A DNA stretch of 64,000 nt from Halobacillus kuroshimensis DSM 18393 (lineage in GTDB: Bacteria; Bacillota; Bacilli; Bacillales; Halobacillaceae), in contig NZ_AUDY01000013.1 of assembly GCF_000425705.1 (NCBI RefSeq), positions 62,001 through 126,000 of the forward strand. The letters run 5' to 3'. Position numbers and translations under genes: made by a program. Of the stretch, positions 1 to 8,770 are shown in pieces. A model generated the notes under the pieces. The model was given only the letters and a program-made list of their open reading frames with translations. It ran no database searches and was not told where the DNA came from. Within the stretch, counting starts at the first letter, position 1, and every line of letters starts with the position of its first letter.

Positions 1-1
1 G

Positions 2-751
2 GAATGGCTTGAAATGCTCAGGAATTACAAATGGATATGGGTGCCCCTTGTCTTTGTTCTTTTCTGTATCATCGACCCCCTTACCACTTATTATCTTCCG
101 GTTATTATTGAAGCCACCGGAGGTCTTCCGGAAGGGGCAGTTTTTGACATGCCCACCCCGCCGCCTTCCGAGGTATTCATGATGAGCATTGCCCAGCTGA
201 ATACGCTTGGCGTCCTCGTGCTTGCGCTCATGACCATGGGGACCATTTCCGGAGAAAAGAAATCAGGGGTAGCGGAGCTGATTCTCGTGAAGCCGGTTTC
301 TTACTTTTCCTATTTGACGGCAAAGTGGGCGGCGGCTTCCACCCTATTGATTCTTTCTGCTGCCATCGGCCTCACAGCGAGCTGGTATTACGTCCAGCTC
401 CTTTTTGGAGATGTCTCCTTTTCGGCCGCAGTTGGAGTGATCTTCTTCTACAGTTTATGGATCGCATTTCTTACGAGCATCAGTCTATTTATGAATGCCT
501 GGTCGCGCCTCCCCGGCCTCGTCTTATTTTTTACGCTGGCGTCGCTTATGATCATGAGCCTTGTTACCAGCTTGTTTTCCAACGACCTTGCCTGGAGTCC
601 GGCACGGCTGTCCTCCTACCTTCGTTCTCTTCTCATTACGGGAGAAGTGCCTGTGGATTTATGGTACACCAGTCTGGTCACAGCCGCTCTTACCATCCTT
701 CTCCTTTATGCAGGAACGAAACGTTTGAAGAAAAGCTCCAGGCTCTCCTGA
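2..751 (+). CDS. ABC-2 type transporter permease (5' end outside window)
   Basis: Membrane permease subunit of an ABC-2 type exporter. The frame is open from base 2 and the residues before the first Met (position 14) read as protein, so the true start probably lies upstream. About six hydrophobic segments are visible. The block 'GTISGEKKSGVAELILVKPVSY' (residues 77-99), split here only for naming, is the usual cytoplasmic element of NosY/YthQ-type permeases. A partner ATPase would be expected just upstream, outside the window. Substrate unknown. Family assignment is firm, role is not. Confidence 0.75.
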   Translation, partial: EWLEMLRNYKWIWVPLVFVLFCIIDPLTTYYLPVIIEATGGLPEGAVFDMPTPPPSEVFMMSIAQLNTLGVLVLALMTMGTISGEKKSGVAELILVKPVSYFSYLTAKWAAASTLLILSAAIGLTASWYYVQLLFGDVSFSAAVGVIFFYSLWIAFLTSISLFMNAWSRLPGLVLFFTLASLMIMSLVTSLFSNDLAWSPARLSSYLRSLLITGEVPVDLWYTSLVTAALTILLLYAGTKRLKKSSRLS

Positions 752-856
752 ATGTCAAAGGAAGACGAATGACAAGGAAGAAGAGTTGTACTCCTTTCCA
801 ATAGGGTATAGACTATTGTCAATAAAACTATTGGATTGTCTAAAGGAGAGATTTGC

Positions 857-1627
857 ATGAAGCCGACTGCACTGATTACCGGAGCTTCCGGGGGAATTGG
901 GTATGAACTTTCCCTGCTTTTCGCGAAGGCTGGTTATAACTTGATCGTTGTAGCAAGATCTGAAGATAAACTCGAGGATTTGCGAAATGAATTGGACGGC
1001 CACCCCGTTACCATTCTTCCACAGGATCTGTCTGAGCCGGGAGCTGCACAGGTTGTGTATGACAAAGTCAAAGAACTCGGCCTGAATGTGACTGTGCTCG
1101 TGAACAATGCAGGGTTCGGCCTGAACGGCCTGTTTGAGGAGCTGCCGCTTTTAGACCAACAGAAAATGCTGCAAGTCAACGTCAATGCACTCACAGAGCT
1201 CACCCACCTGTTTCTGCCGGAAATCAAAGCGGCCCGATTCCGCTCTATTCCAAAAGGGGTCCTGAATATCGCCAGCACTGCTGCGTTTCAGCCGGGACCG
1301 AAAATGGCCGTATATTATGCATCCAAAGCCTACGTCCTTTCCTTCTCCGAAGCCCTTGTTGAAGAATTGAAGGACACGAACGTCACGATCTCGGCGCTGT
1401 GCCCGGGCGCAACAGAAACCAACTTCTTCAAAACAGCTCAGGCAGAGCATACGAAGCTGGTCAAACAGACGATGACGCCGGAAGCTGTGGCCAAATCCGG
1501 GTTTGTCGGATTTGTCAAAGGCCGCCGTGTCATCATTCCCGGTCCTGCCAACCAGACGATGGCTTATGCGGCGAAACTGCTTCCTCGTTCCTGGGCTGCA
1601 AAAGCCGCTCATTATATGGATCAATAA
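857..1627 (+). CDS. Short-chain dehydrogenase/reductase (SDR)
   Basis: Classical SDR oxidoreductase of 256 aa using NAD(P)H; substrate unknown. Visible are the nucleotide-binding TGASGGIG motif near the N-terminus, NNAG at about residue 85, and the catalytic Ser with YxxxK (YYASK) at about 155-159. The start at 857 is chosen because AAAGGAG at 842-848 sits 8 nt upstream; an in-frame TTG at 836 has no RBS. The C-terminus (VIIPGPANQTM...) resembles DltE/YqjQ-like cytosolic SDRs. Stands alone between unrelated genes. Confidence 0.85.
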   Translation: MKPTALITGASGGIGYELSLLFAKAGYNLIVVARSEDKLEDLRNELDGHPVTILPQDLSEPGAAQVVYDKVKELGLNVTVLVNNAGFGLNGLFEELPLLDQQKMLQVNVNALTELTHLFLPEIKAARFRSIPKGVLNIASTAAFQPGPKMAVYYASKAYVLSFSEALVEELKDTNVTISALCPGATETNFFKTAQAEHTKLVKQTMTPEAVAKSGFVGFVKGRRVIIPGPANQTMAYAAKLLPRSWAAKAAHYMDQ

Positions 1628-1713
1628 TTCTTATGTCCCAGACCTTTCCTCCTGCCGGTATCTCCTTTATACTTGATATATTGGAATAAAATTCTTAAAC
1701 AGGGGGCAGAGGT

Positions 1714-2232
1714 ATGAAGAAATGGATCCTATCCACCGCCCTTCTTCTGCTCGCAGCGGCCGGCACAGGCTGGTATTTGATGAGCACTCAGGCTGAAGCT
1801 ATGACAGAACAAGAAGTCAAGGAAGCCGTAGAAAAATCCGCCGAGGAAGCGGAGGAAAAGCTTCAGACCTATGAGGAAGAAGGGAAAAATCCGTTCGGCA
1901 ATGAAAAAAGACAAAACGAACTGACAGATTCCGATTATCAAAGCTACATCCACTCCATGTCCCACCAGAAAGTGAAAGCCGATAAAAAGTGGGGATTTAC
2001 AACCATCCACCCGGAACGTATTGACTGGCTGCTTGAGGGCCTGGATCAGACCACGCTTACTCATAAACAGACATATGAAGAAATCCTGACGAAATGGCAC
2101 GCAGGTGATTTCTCAACGGCTGATGAGGACCATAACCGGATCTGGACGCTTCAGAACGGGAACGTCGGCAAAGCCACAGGTCTGCTCTCTCCTCAGGAAG
2201 AAGCCCAGTTAATGCAGAAACGAAAAAACTGA
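1714..2232 (+). CDS. Exported or membrane-anchored protein, DUF6241-like
   Basis: 172-aa protein with an N-terminal hydrophobic segment (residues 4-22) that could be a signal peptide or anchor, followed by a highly charged Glu/Lys-rich linker (about 30-60). A more conserved-looking C-terminal region contains YQSYIHSMSHQKV and IHPERIDWLLEGL. The pattern recalls the DUF6241 family of Bacillaceae, but that link is from memory of the motif and is tentative. Function unknown. Preceded by AGGGGGCAGAGG and followed by a strong terminator. Confidence 0.6.
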   Translation: MKKWILSTALLLLAAAGTGWYLMSTQAEAMTEQEVKEAVEKSAEEAEEKLQTYEEEGKNPFGNEKRQNELTDSDYQSYIHSMSHQKVKADKKWGFTTIHPERIDWLLEGLDQTTLTHKQTYEEILTKWHAGDFSTADEDHNRIWTLQNGNVGKATGLLSPQEEAQLMQKRKN

Positions 2233-2256
2233 CCCGCTCCGGGGTCAGTTTTTTTT
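2229..2256. terminator. Intrinsic terminator between convergent genes
   Basis: Perfect 7-bp stem CTGACCC/GGGTCAG with a 6-nt loop followed by eight T residues on the + strand. It overlaps the stop codon of the upstream gene and reaches the stop of the convergent acetyltransferase. Confidence 0.85.
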
Positions 2257-2656
2257 ACATTTCTTCTGCTGCTTTACGAAAACCATAGAACGAGCGGTAG
2301 CCTGAATGAGAATAGTAGCCTTCCGAGCTTTCTGTAGCCAGCATGTCCACGCGGGCGTTCGGATAGCATTCATGGGCGGTGCTTACAAGCTGTTCGGCAA
2401 TTCCCTGCTTGCGGCAGGATTCCTTAACGAGGAGTTCACAGATGTACAAAGTGGTCGTCCCGTCGGTCAATCCTCTCAAATAACCGACGAGTTCTCCGGA
2501 TTCATCCACGGCCACGAGGGCAGGTTCCGAATTGATCCAGGCGCACAGCGTTTCTTCATTATGCTGCACAAGCCCCTCCCATCCTTCTTGTTGATTCAAC
2601 TGATGAACACTATCAAAGTCTTGTTCGCGAAACGAGCGGATTTGAATGGATTCCAT
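2255..2656 (-). CDS. GNAT family N-acetyltransferase
   Basis: 133-aa acetyl-CoA-dependent acyltransferase; acceptor unknown. The fold signature is visible: an N-terminal IRSFREQDFDSV, the central beta-strands ending in ICELLVKESCRKQGIAEQLV (acetyl-CoA pyrophosphate loop RKQGIA), and a C-terminal YYSHSGYRSFYGFRK typical of single-domain GNATs. RBS GGGAGG lies 5 nt before ATG. Monocistronic and convergent with the preceding gene. Confidence 0.85.
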   Translation of the reverse strand: MESIQIRSFREQDFDSVHQLNQQEGWEGLVQHNEETLCAWINSEPALVAVDESGELVGYLRGLTDGTTTLYICELLVKESCRKQGIAEQLVSTAHECYPNARVDMLATESSEGYYSHSGYRSFYGFRKAAEEM

Positions 2657-2857
2657 CGTTTCCTCCCTTTCTTTTCCAAGTTTTCTCCTGTTAAGTTTAC
2701 CAGTCTGTCTATGATGAAGCCTGATCTCTTTACTCTATTATACGATACAATTCCCTATTCGTTTCATTCTATGTGTCTTTTTTTCGTCAATGATGAGAGA
2801 AAAGTATGATAAAATAAGAGCGATTGTTTTCTTATCGACACAAGGAGTGGAATGACT

Positions 2858-3322
2858 ATGAAACGTTGGTTGATGCTGACAGGATTATTATTTCTGGCTG
2901 CCTGTTCCTCACAAAATTTATCCTACGAAGATTTAACCGCTGCTTATCCCGAGGACTTCGCAGCCCCTGTCCAGAACCTTTCTGAAGCACAGCAGGAAAA
3001 CCTTGGCCTGCCTTCTGATATGCCTTTTGAAGTGACCATGGTGGAATCCTCTGTTGGAGAAAGTGAAGCAGAGGTAACCTATACATCCGATACCGAACAA
3101 AAAGCCGTTATTACGACCTTATACAGTCCTGGAAACATCCTGCAGGAATCCGAACTGCAGGTACCATTGGATTCCGGAGCGCTGGCAGGCGTACTGGAAA
3201 AGGATACACATGTGTTTGTGGAATGGTATGAAGGAGAAGAAGATATCATATATCAGGTCGAATATTACGGCCCTGCTGAAGAGCGTTCGGAAAAAGCTGT
3301 GGAAATCGCCAATCATTTATAA
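2858..3322 (+). CDS. Small lipoprotein of unknown function
   Basis: 154-aa predicted lipoprotein. A short signal peptide ends in a lipobox LAAC, so the mature protein would begin at Cys and be anchored to the outer face of the membrane. The rest is acidic and has no domain I recognise. AAGGAG at 2842-2847 is 10 nt before ATG 2858 and only 4 nt before an in-frame ATG at 2852, so either could be used; 2858 is preferred because of spacing. Confidence 0.7.
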   Translation: MKRWLMLTGLLFLAACSSQNLSYEDLTAAYPEDFAAPVQNLSEAQQENLGLPSDMPFEVTMVESSVGESEAEVTYTSDTEQKAVITTLYSPGNILQESELQVPLDSGALAGVLEKDTHVFVEWYEGEEDIIYQVEYYGPAEERSEKAVEIANHL

Positions 3323-3354
3323 AAGCTGCCGGGAAACCTTCCCCGCAGCTTTTT
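3322..3354. terminator. Intrinsic terminator
   Basis: Stem AAAGCTGC...GCAGCTTT with an internal G/C extension and a T tract, placed between the lipoprotein gene and the convergent helicase gene; A and T runs on both sides make it usable from either strand. Confidence 0.75.
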
Positions 3355-3377
3355 CATGTGGTAACAGACATCCGTAT

Positions 3378-5534
3378 TCATTGAACTTTTTCCAGTTTTT
3401 TAAACATCCGGCTGATCGGCCTTGGTGCCTTCAGGTTATCAAAGAAAACAAGGTACGTATTCTTTTTTTCATCAATGGATTGAATGGTCCCGATTCCGAA
3501 CACGGGATGGTGGACACGTGTTCCTTTTTCAAACCCTTTTTGAGGAGCTTCTTGTCTTAAATGGTGAGAGGCACGGATATAATCCTCCGCCTCTTCTATA
3601 AGGGCTGGATCCAGGTCCCCGACACGTTCATATAAATCTTCTTCCACCTCAAAGATAAAGCGGGACGGATATTTCTTCTGTCCTCCATTTTGAAAGCCCT
3701 CCGACTCCGTCATATACAATGCCTTTTCAGCACGGGTGACAGCGACATAGGCAAGTCTCCGCTCTTCTTCAAGCCCACGCTCCTTCCGCTGACGGATGGT
3801 CCGCACACTCGGCATGACTCCTTCTGTCATGCCGATCACAAAAACATAAGGGAATTCCAGACCTTTGGCAGTATGGATCGTCATTAGTTTGATCGTATCC
3901 ATACGCTCTTCTCTGTCGTGATCGGTGTACAAAGAAATCATCTGCAGGTACTCATCCAAATCAATATCTTCTCCAAGCGTCTGTTCATACTGGACGATGG
4001 AGTGAAGCAGTTCGGCCAGATTATCCAGACGTTCCTGGTCCCCGTCTTCGCGGCGGTAGGCTTCATAACCCGTCTTCTGCATCGCTTCCTGCAGCAGTTC
4101 AGACACGTTCAATTCTTTCTTCCTCTCCTTGAGTTCCTCCATTGCGGCAATGAATGCTTTGGCACCTGTCCGCTGAAGCTGCTCATGATCCTCGTATTTT
4201 TTCAAGGTCTCATAATAAGAAAGCCCTTCTGCCTCTGCTTTCTGCCGGATAAAGGCCATCCGTTTTTTACCGATCTGCCTTTTCGGCACATTGATAATTC
4301 TTGAAAACGACAAGTCATCTCCTGCAGCGATCATTTTCAGATGAGCGAGAGCGTCCTTGATCTCCATCCGGTCAAAAAACTTAAAGCCGCCGAAAATGGT
4401 ATATTCCAGATTTTCAGCCATAAGCTCCTGTTCTACGTTACGGGATAAATAACCGGCTCTGTACAGGACAGCTACATCACTGAGACGCGCCTGCTTTTCC
4501 TCGACAAGACTTTGAATCTGCTGAACAATCCACTTCGCTTCTTCTCTATCATTTTTCCCGTGGTAATGAACCGCTTTGACTCCAGGCGGGTGAACAGGAA
4601 GCATATCCTTATCCACACGGAAGTAGTTATTCTTAATCAACGCATTGCCGAGGGAGAGGATTTCAGGGGTGGAACGGTAATTTTCCTTAAGAAAAACCGT
4701 CTGCGCTCCCGGGAAAAATTCTTCGAACTCGACCATATATTTCGGATCCGCCCCGCGCCATTCGTAGATCGTCTGATCGGGGTCCCCTACAACGAACAGG
4801 TTCTCATGCTCCTGTGCCAGCATTCGGACAAGTTCAAACTGCTTCAGACTGCTGTCCTGGAATTCATCGACCTGAATGTAATACAGACGGTCCTGCCATT
4901 TGGACAGTACGTCCGGATATTGTTCAAAAAGGACAAAGACGAAATTCAGCAGGTCATCGAAATCCAGGCCGTACACCCGCTTTTGTTTTTTCAAATACTG
5001 TTGGATGATCTGTCCGTCCAGGTCGCCGGCTTCATCAGCCGCAGGCATGCCGCCACGCATAATCATCTGTTGGACATAATGAGTATTTCCCTTCAATATT
5101 CCGATCTTGTCCAGAAGGCGCTTGAAGGTTTTCTCATTCATTTTCAGCTCCATATCTTCAAAAATCTCCCGCAGCAGTGTTTTCTGGTCTTCGACGTCTA
5201 AAATGGAGAAATTTTTCGGATAGAAGAGACGATGGATATCCTCTCGGAGCACGCGGACGCAGAAGCCGTGATAAGTCGTAATAAACCCTGTATCCTGTTC
5301 GCCCCCGATCAGCCGCTTCACCCTTCTCCTCATTTCATGAGCTGCCTTATTCGTAAAGGTTACAGATAATACATGGGCCGGATCCACGCCCAGTTCATTG
5401 ACGATAAACGCATAACGGTGCGTAAGCGCTCTGGTTTTCCCCGAACCGGCACCGGCCACGACGCGTATGTATCCTTCCGTAGAAACGACAGCCTCCTGCT
5501 GAGCTTCGTTCAATCCTTCCATCAGTTTTTCCAT
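3378..5534 (-). CDS. UvrD/Rep-family ATP-dependent DNA helicase (YjcD/PcrA-like)
   Basis: 718-aa superfamily 1A 3'-5' helicase. Motifs in order: Walker A GAGSGKT (about 28-34), motif Ia TFTNKAA, motif II VDEFQDS, motif III GDPDQTIYEWRGAD, motif IV NYRST, motif V TIHTAKGLEF and motif VI VAVTRAEK. The C-terminus carries a KGTRVHHPVFGIGTI segment, the Tudor-like end seen in PcrA and YjcD that contacts RNA polymerase in PcrA. Shorter than PcrA (about 740 aa) and not next to ligA, so it is more likely the YjcD-type paralogue. Start supported by GGAAGGTG. Likely role: DNA repair or clearing of protein-DNA roadblocks (inference). Confidence 0.88.
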   Translation of the reverse strand: MEKLMEGLNEAQQEAVVSTEGYIRVVAGAGSGKTRALTHRYAFIVNELGVDPAHVLSVTFTNKAAHEMRRRVKRLIGGEQDTGFITTYHGFCVRVLREDIHRLFYPKNFSILDVEDQKTLLREIFEDMELKMNEKTFKRLLDKIGILKGNTHYVQQMIMRGGMPAADEAGDLDGQIIQQYLKKQKRVYGLDFDDLLNFVFVLFEQYPDVLSKWQDRLYYIQVDEFQDSSLKQFELVRMLAQEHENLFVVGDPDQTIYEWRGADPKYMVEFEEFFPGAQTVFLKENYRSTPEILSLGNALIKNNYFRVDKDMLPVHPPGVKAVHYHGKNDREEAKWIVQQIQSLVEEKQARLSDVAVLYRAGYLSRNVEQELMAENLEYTIFGGFKFFDRMEIKDALAHLKMIAAGDDLSFSRIINVPKRQIGKKRMAFIRQKAEAEGLSYYETLKKYEDHEQLQRTGAKAFIAAMEELKERKKELNVSELLQEAMQKTGYEAYRREDGDQERLDNLAELLHSIVQYEQTLGEDIDLDEYLQMISLYTDHDREERMDTIKLMTIHTAKGLEFPYVFVIGMTEGVMPSVRTIRQRKERGLEEERRLAYVAVTRAEKALYMTESEGFQNGGQKKYPSRFIFEVEEDLYERVGDLDPALIEEAEDYIRASHHLRQEAPQKGFEKGTRVHHPVFGIGTIQSIDEKKNTYLVFFDNLKAPRPISRMFKKLEKVQ

Positions 5535-5634
5535 AGTGATTCACCTTCCAAGAACATTTGTTTGTATTATAGCACACTGAATCGGTTTGAAGCCTCAGTG
5601 GAACGGATATGGACCTGTGGAAGGAGAGGAAATT

Positions 5635-6750
5635 ATGACCAGCGATATCACCCCTTTATTTGAAGAAAAGATCGTTCAGGACAACCGCTTTAAAAACCGC
5701 TATGTGGTCGCACCGATGACAAGAGTCAGCGCGGCCAATAACGGGACAGCCAATGAGCGGATGAAGCAGTATTATGAGCGCTATGCCAAAGGCGGATTCG
5801 GAGCTGTCATCAGCGAAGGCATCTACCCGGACCGTACCTACTCCCAGGGATACTCAAACCAGCCGGGGCTTGCCGACGAGCAGCACCGGGACGCCTGGAA
5901 GCCAATCGTCCGGGGCGTTCATCAGCACGGTTCCCTGTTCATTGCTCAAATCATGCACGCAGGTGCCCAGTCACAGGGAAACGCCTACACGAACCAAACC
6001 ATCGCCCCTTCAGCTGTGGCCCCAAAAAATGACCAGCTGCCTTTTTACGGTGGGAAAGGTCCGTTCCCTACCCCAAAAGCAGCCACTCATGAGGAACTGG
6101 AAGAAATCAAGCAGTCCTTCGCACGGTCTGCACGACTGGCCAAGGAAGCAGGGTTTGACGGCGTGGAGCTCCACGGAGCCAATGGTTACCTGCTGGATCA
6201 GTTCATCACCGATTATTTCAACCAGAGAGAAGATCAGTACGGAGGAACAACCACCAACCGGATGCGGTATATTCTTGAAGTCATCAAGGAAGTCAGACGG
6301 GAAGTCGGCCACGATTATCTTCTCGGCATTCGGATTTCTCAGGGGAAAGCTTCCGATGGCGAACACCGCTGGGCTCTTGGTGAAACAGATGCCAAAACCA
6401 TCTTCGGTGAGCTCGGTGATTCTCCGATCGATTTTATCCATGTAACAGATAAAGATGGAACAGCCTCCAGCTTCGGAGAGGGGTCCCTTTCCATGGCTGC
6501 TGCTGCCAAGACGTTCAGTGGTCTTCCTGTCATTGCCAACGGCGGCCTTCATGAAACAGACAAAGCCACGCAGCTGTTGAGCAGCGATGAGGCTGATTTT
6601 ATCAGTCTCGGTACAGCAGCGCTCCAGAATCCGGATGCGCCGAACCGCATCCGTAACAGTCAGCACCTGGAACCTTTTGATTTCTCATCCATTATGCTGC
6701 CACAGGCGGAAATTAAGGATCACGAACTGAAAAAAGAAGTACGGAGATGA
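5635..6750 (+). CDS. NADH:flavin oxidoreductase (old yellow enzyme family)
   Basis: 371-aa FMN-dependent TIM-barrel ene-reductase. Visible are APMTRVSA near the N-terminus (FMN contact), QIMHAGAQ, the LHGANGYLLDQFITDYFNQR stretch diagnostic of the family, and a C-terminal phosphate-binding VIANGGL plus LGTAALQNPD. Distinct from the shorter YqjM/NamA type by length. Preceded by AAGGAGAGG 4-9 nt before ATG 5635. Likely reduces activated C=C bonds or detoxifies electrophiles; substrate not deducible. Diverges from the helicase gene. Confidence 0.87.
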   Translation: MTSDITPLFEEKIVQDNRFKNRYVVAPMTRVSAANNGTANERMKQYYERYAKGGFGAVISEGIYPDRTYSQGYSNQPGLADEQHRDAWKPIVRGVHQHGSLFIAQIMHAGAQSQGNAYTNQTIAPSAVAPKNDQLPFYGGKGPFPTPKAATHEELEEIKQSFARSARLAKEAGFDGVELHGANGYLLDQFITDYFNQREDQYGGTTTNRMRYILEVIKEVRREVGHDYLLGIRISQGKASDGEHRWALGETDAKTIFGELGDSPIDFIHVTDKDGTASSFGEGSLSMAAAAKTFSGLPVIANGGLHETDKATQLLSSDEADFISLGTAALQNPDAPNRIRNSQHLEPFDFSSIMLPQAEIKDHELKKEVRR

Positions 6751-6754
6751 AAAA

Positions 6755-6816
6755 GAGGCGCCAGTCTTATGCGCCTCAGCTTGTAGAGAAACTCCTGTTT
6801 CTCTACAAGCTTTTTT
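6755..6816 (+). terminator. Tandem hairpins after the ene-reductase gene
   Basis: First hairpin: GAGGCGC (6755-6761) with GCGCCTC (6771-6777), no T run. Second: perfect 14-bp stem GCTTGTAGAGAAAC (6779-6792) with its complement (6797-6810) and TTTTTT. The second hairpin and the following TTTCTTTCCGCCAG match the end of the IS-like relics at about 18.9 and 32.9 kb. Confidence 0.8.
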
Positions 6817-6835
6817 CTTTCCGCCAGGATGGGAA
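6779..6835. repeat. End fragment of the IS1182-like relic family (copy 3)
   Basis: Stem GTTTCTCTACAAGC plus T run and CCGCCAG(G) is shared with the terminal segments of the two larger relics (18868-19425 and 32565-32953). Only the last 50 or so bases are recognisable here; the rest up to 6950 is gene-free and shows no clear match. Confidence 0.5.
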
Positions 6836-6951
6836 TGACTGCTCTCACCGCAGCAGGTATTCTCCTATCTGTGGGACGTATTGTCCACATCAAACTGGAT
6901 TAGTGCTGCTAGCGTACAAATACTTTCAAGAACCCTAAGAACCCCACTTCC

Positions 6952-7680
6952 TTACTTCCGCTTATTCAAAAAGTAGTCTGCAGCTTGAGGAAGGTTTTTG
7001 AACGTCCGCACACCGGACAGACTGATACGGTTCTGTGTGAACTGCATCACCACCTGCGGACGCATTCCGGCAAGAACCACTTCAATGCCAAGCAGCTGGA
7101 GGCTGACGATCAAATCTCTAAGCAGGTGCACCCATTCATCTTCAACTGACACGATACCAGAAAATTGAACAGCCAGACGGTCGATCCGCTGGTTTTGACA
7201 AAGCTCCGGCACACGTGTCAGGAGGACCCCCTTCTGCTCTTCCCTGAGGATCGGCTGCAGGGGAAGCAGGGCAAAGCCATCAGCCACTTTTACGACGTTC
7301 GCCGTCATTTCCTCAATGATGTGGATCAGCTGTTTTTCCCTGTAATAGGATTGGGTTCTGTCAAAAATCCTCGTTAGATTGTAGCCCTTCCCTTCATATG
7401 TAAATGGTCTGGTATGAACCTTGAATACATACTCTTCCCCCTGCCACTGCATCGGATAATCATCTATAATCAACGGCCTTTGTTCTTTCGTTGAATTTGT
7501 CACTACCCGCCTCTCCGGATCGATATCCGGAAAGAGTGTGTGAAGGGACTCCCCCGTTACTTGATTTCCCTGAAGACCAAACAATTCAATAAATGCCGGA
7601 TTGACATAGGTAATGATATACTGGTCATCAGAAATCAATACCCCTTCATCCAGAAGATCCATGGCCGCCTGTAAAATCAT
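6952..7680 (-). CDS. PAS-STAS domain sensor protein (RsbR-like)
   Basis: 242-aa cytosolic protein with an N-terminal PAS domain (about 1-110, containing ITYVNPAFIELFGLQGNQVTG) and a C-terminal STAS domain (about 130-238). STAS features such as LAVQFSGIVSVEDEW and LAGMRPQVVMQF align with the RsbR-type phosphorylation regions. A Ser occupies the position of the first RsbR phospho-Thr; the second looks replaced by Gln. No LOV Cys motif is present. Likely modulates a stressosome-like sigma-B pathway (inference). No rsbS or rsbT is adjacent. RBS GGAGGAGG precedes the ATG. Confidence 0.75.
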   Translation of the reverse strand: MILQAAMDLLDEGVLISDDQYIITYVNPAFIELFGLQGNQVTGESLHTLFPDIDPERRVVTNSTKEQRPLIIDDYPMQWQGEEYVFKVHTRPFTYEGKGYNLTRIFDRTQSYYREKQLIHIIEEMTANVVKVADGFALLPLQPILREEQKGVLLTRVPELCQNQRIDRLAVQFSGIVSVEDEWVHLLRDLIVSLQLLGIEVVLAGMRPQVVMQFTQNRISLSGVRTFKNLPQAADYFLNKRK

Positions 7681-7723
7681 ACATAAGCCTCCTCCGTATA
7701 ATTGGCTGGGATGGACGGTTTTA

Positions 7724-7772
7724 AAACAAAAAAGTGCGCCATCAGGTTCTGTTTGAACAATGATGACGCACT
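7724..7772 (-). terminator. Intrinsic terminator (minus strand)
   Basis: 12-bp stem AGTGCGCCATCA/TGATGACGCACT with a single position that is a G-U wobble only when read on the minus strand, followed by a minus-strand T run. It sits just after the DUF3006 gene. Confidence 0.8.
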
Positions 7773-7776
7773 CTTT

Positions 7777-7983
7777 TTATGCTTTTTCCATTTTGTCAGG
7801 CGTAGATATGATAGCAACATGCTTTAAGTTTCCTATAGTATCAAATTCGATTTCCAGGCAGTCTCCCGGTTTCACAAAACCGATCAGTCGTTCTTTCAAC
7901 ACGTACAATTCATTCTGAAACTCTGAATCCTCTACAAGGATTGCGTATGAACCTTCGTATCGATCGAGTCTGTACTGATTCAC
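7777..7983 (-). CDS. DUF3006 domain protein
   Basis: 68-aa cytosolic protein matching the DUF3006 pattern: an initial YRLDRYEGSYAIL followed by a KPGDCLEIEFD segment. Members are small beta-rich proteins of unknown function. The start is GTG with an upstream AAAGGG. Monocistronic between the STAS protein and the divergent TetR gene. Confidence 0.75.
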   Translation of the reverse strand: MNQYRLDRYEGSYAILVEDSEFQNELYVLKERLIGFVKPGDCLEIEFDTIGNLKHVAIISTPDKMEKA

Positions 7984-8136
7984 CCACTCAAACCCTTTCT
8001 ACTTGGAATTCTCTATAGAGACATTCCTTTACTGTCTTCTGTCTCTTTTGAATTATTATTCCCTCTGCACCCTGTGACTAAACATGTCGAAATCACGGTG
8101 AACTGGACTGAAGAATCCAAACGTGGTAAACTTAAT

Positions 8137-8152
8137 ACTAACGACCGTTAGT
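8137..8152. promoter_or_regulatory. TetR-type operator
   Basis: Perfect inverted repeat ACTAACG-AC-CGTTAGT located 24 nt before the TetR start codon. Size, symmetry and position fit an autoregulatory TetR/QacR-class operator controlling the regulator and the two SMR genes downstream. Binding is inferred. Confidence 0.7.
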
Positions 8153-8175
8153 TTGTATATGAAAAGGATGATTGG

Positions 8176-8769
8176 ATGACAAAAGAAACAATCAGGCAGG
8201 AAAGCTTACGCCTTTTTGCCAGACATGGCTATGAGAATACGTCGTTGACGATGATCGCCGATGCTGTCGGGATTAAGAAACCGTCTCTTTATAATCACTT
8301 TGACAATAAAGATGCCATTTTCCTCGATGTGCTTTATCACGTCGGAGACTTGGAAAAGGAACGCATCATGCAGCAAGCTCCACAACTGAAGGGAATAACG
8401 GTGAAAGAGCAGCTTCACCAGTTTTACCGGTTTTATTTAGAACGTATGGCCCATTCCACAGAAGGGCTTTTTTTTAAGCGTGTCACCTTCTTCCCACCTG
8501 AAAAGTTTACGGCTGAAATCAAAGAGGTATTCCTTATGGTGGAAGATCAAATGACCGCTGTTATTCAGCCGATCATGGAAAAAGGAATAGCGGAGAAGAA
8601 AATCCGCCCTCTTTCTACAGATACGCTGACTTCTGCTTTTTATACGTTAATTGACGGTCTGTTCTTGGAAGAAAACTACTATGATCAGGATGTATTCGAG
8701 CAGCGCCAGCTCAGCAGCTGGGAAATTTTCTGGCTCGGCATCCAGACACAACATCAGGAGGGGTCGTAA
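8176..8769 (+). CDS. TetR/AcrR family transcriptional regulator
   Basis: 197-aa repressor-type regulator. An N-terminal helix-turn-helix is clear (about 24-45: TSLTMIADAVGIKKPSLYNHF), followed by a helical ligand-binding domain with no recognisable ligand. It is the first gene of a three-gene unit with two SMR efflux proteins: the next RBS (AGGAGGGG) overlaps its stop codon. A perfect palindrome lies upstream. Likely a drug- or cation-responsive local repressor (inference). Confidence 0.87.
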   Translation: MTKETIRQESLRLFARHGYENTSLTMIADAVGIKKPSLYNHFDNKDAIFLDVLYHVGDLEKERIMQQAPQLKGITVKEQLHQFYRFYLERMAHSTEGLFFKRVTFFPPEKFTAEIKEVFLMVEDQMTAVIQPIMEKGIAEKKIRPLSTDTLTSAFYTLIDGLFLEENYYDQDVFEQRQLSSWEIFWLGIQTQHQEGS

Positions 8770-8770
8770 A

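Noticed and set aside
4512-5201. 229-codon plus-strand ORF opposite the helicase gene
   Set aside because: Antisense shadow of clear helicase motifs, without RBS or promoter.
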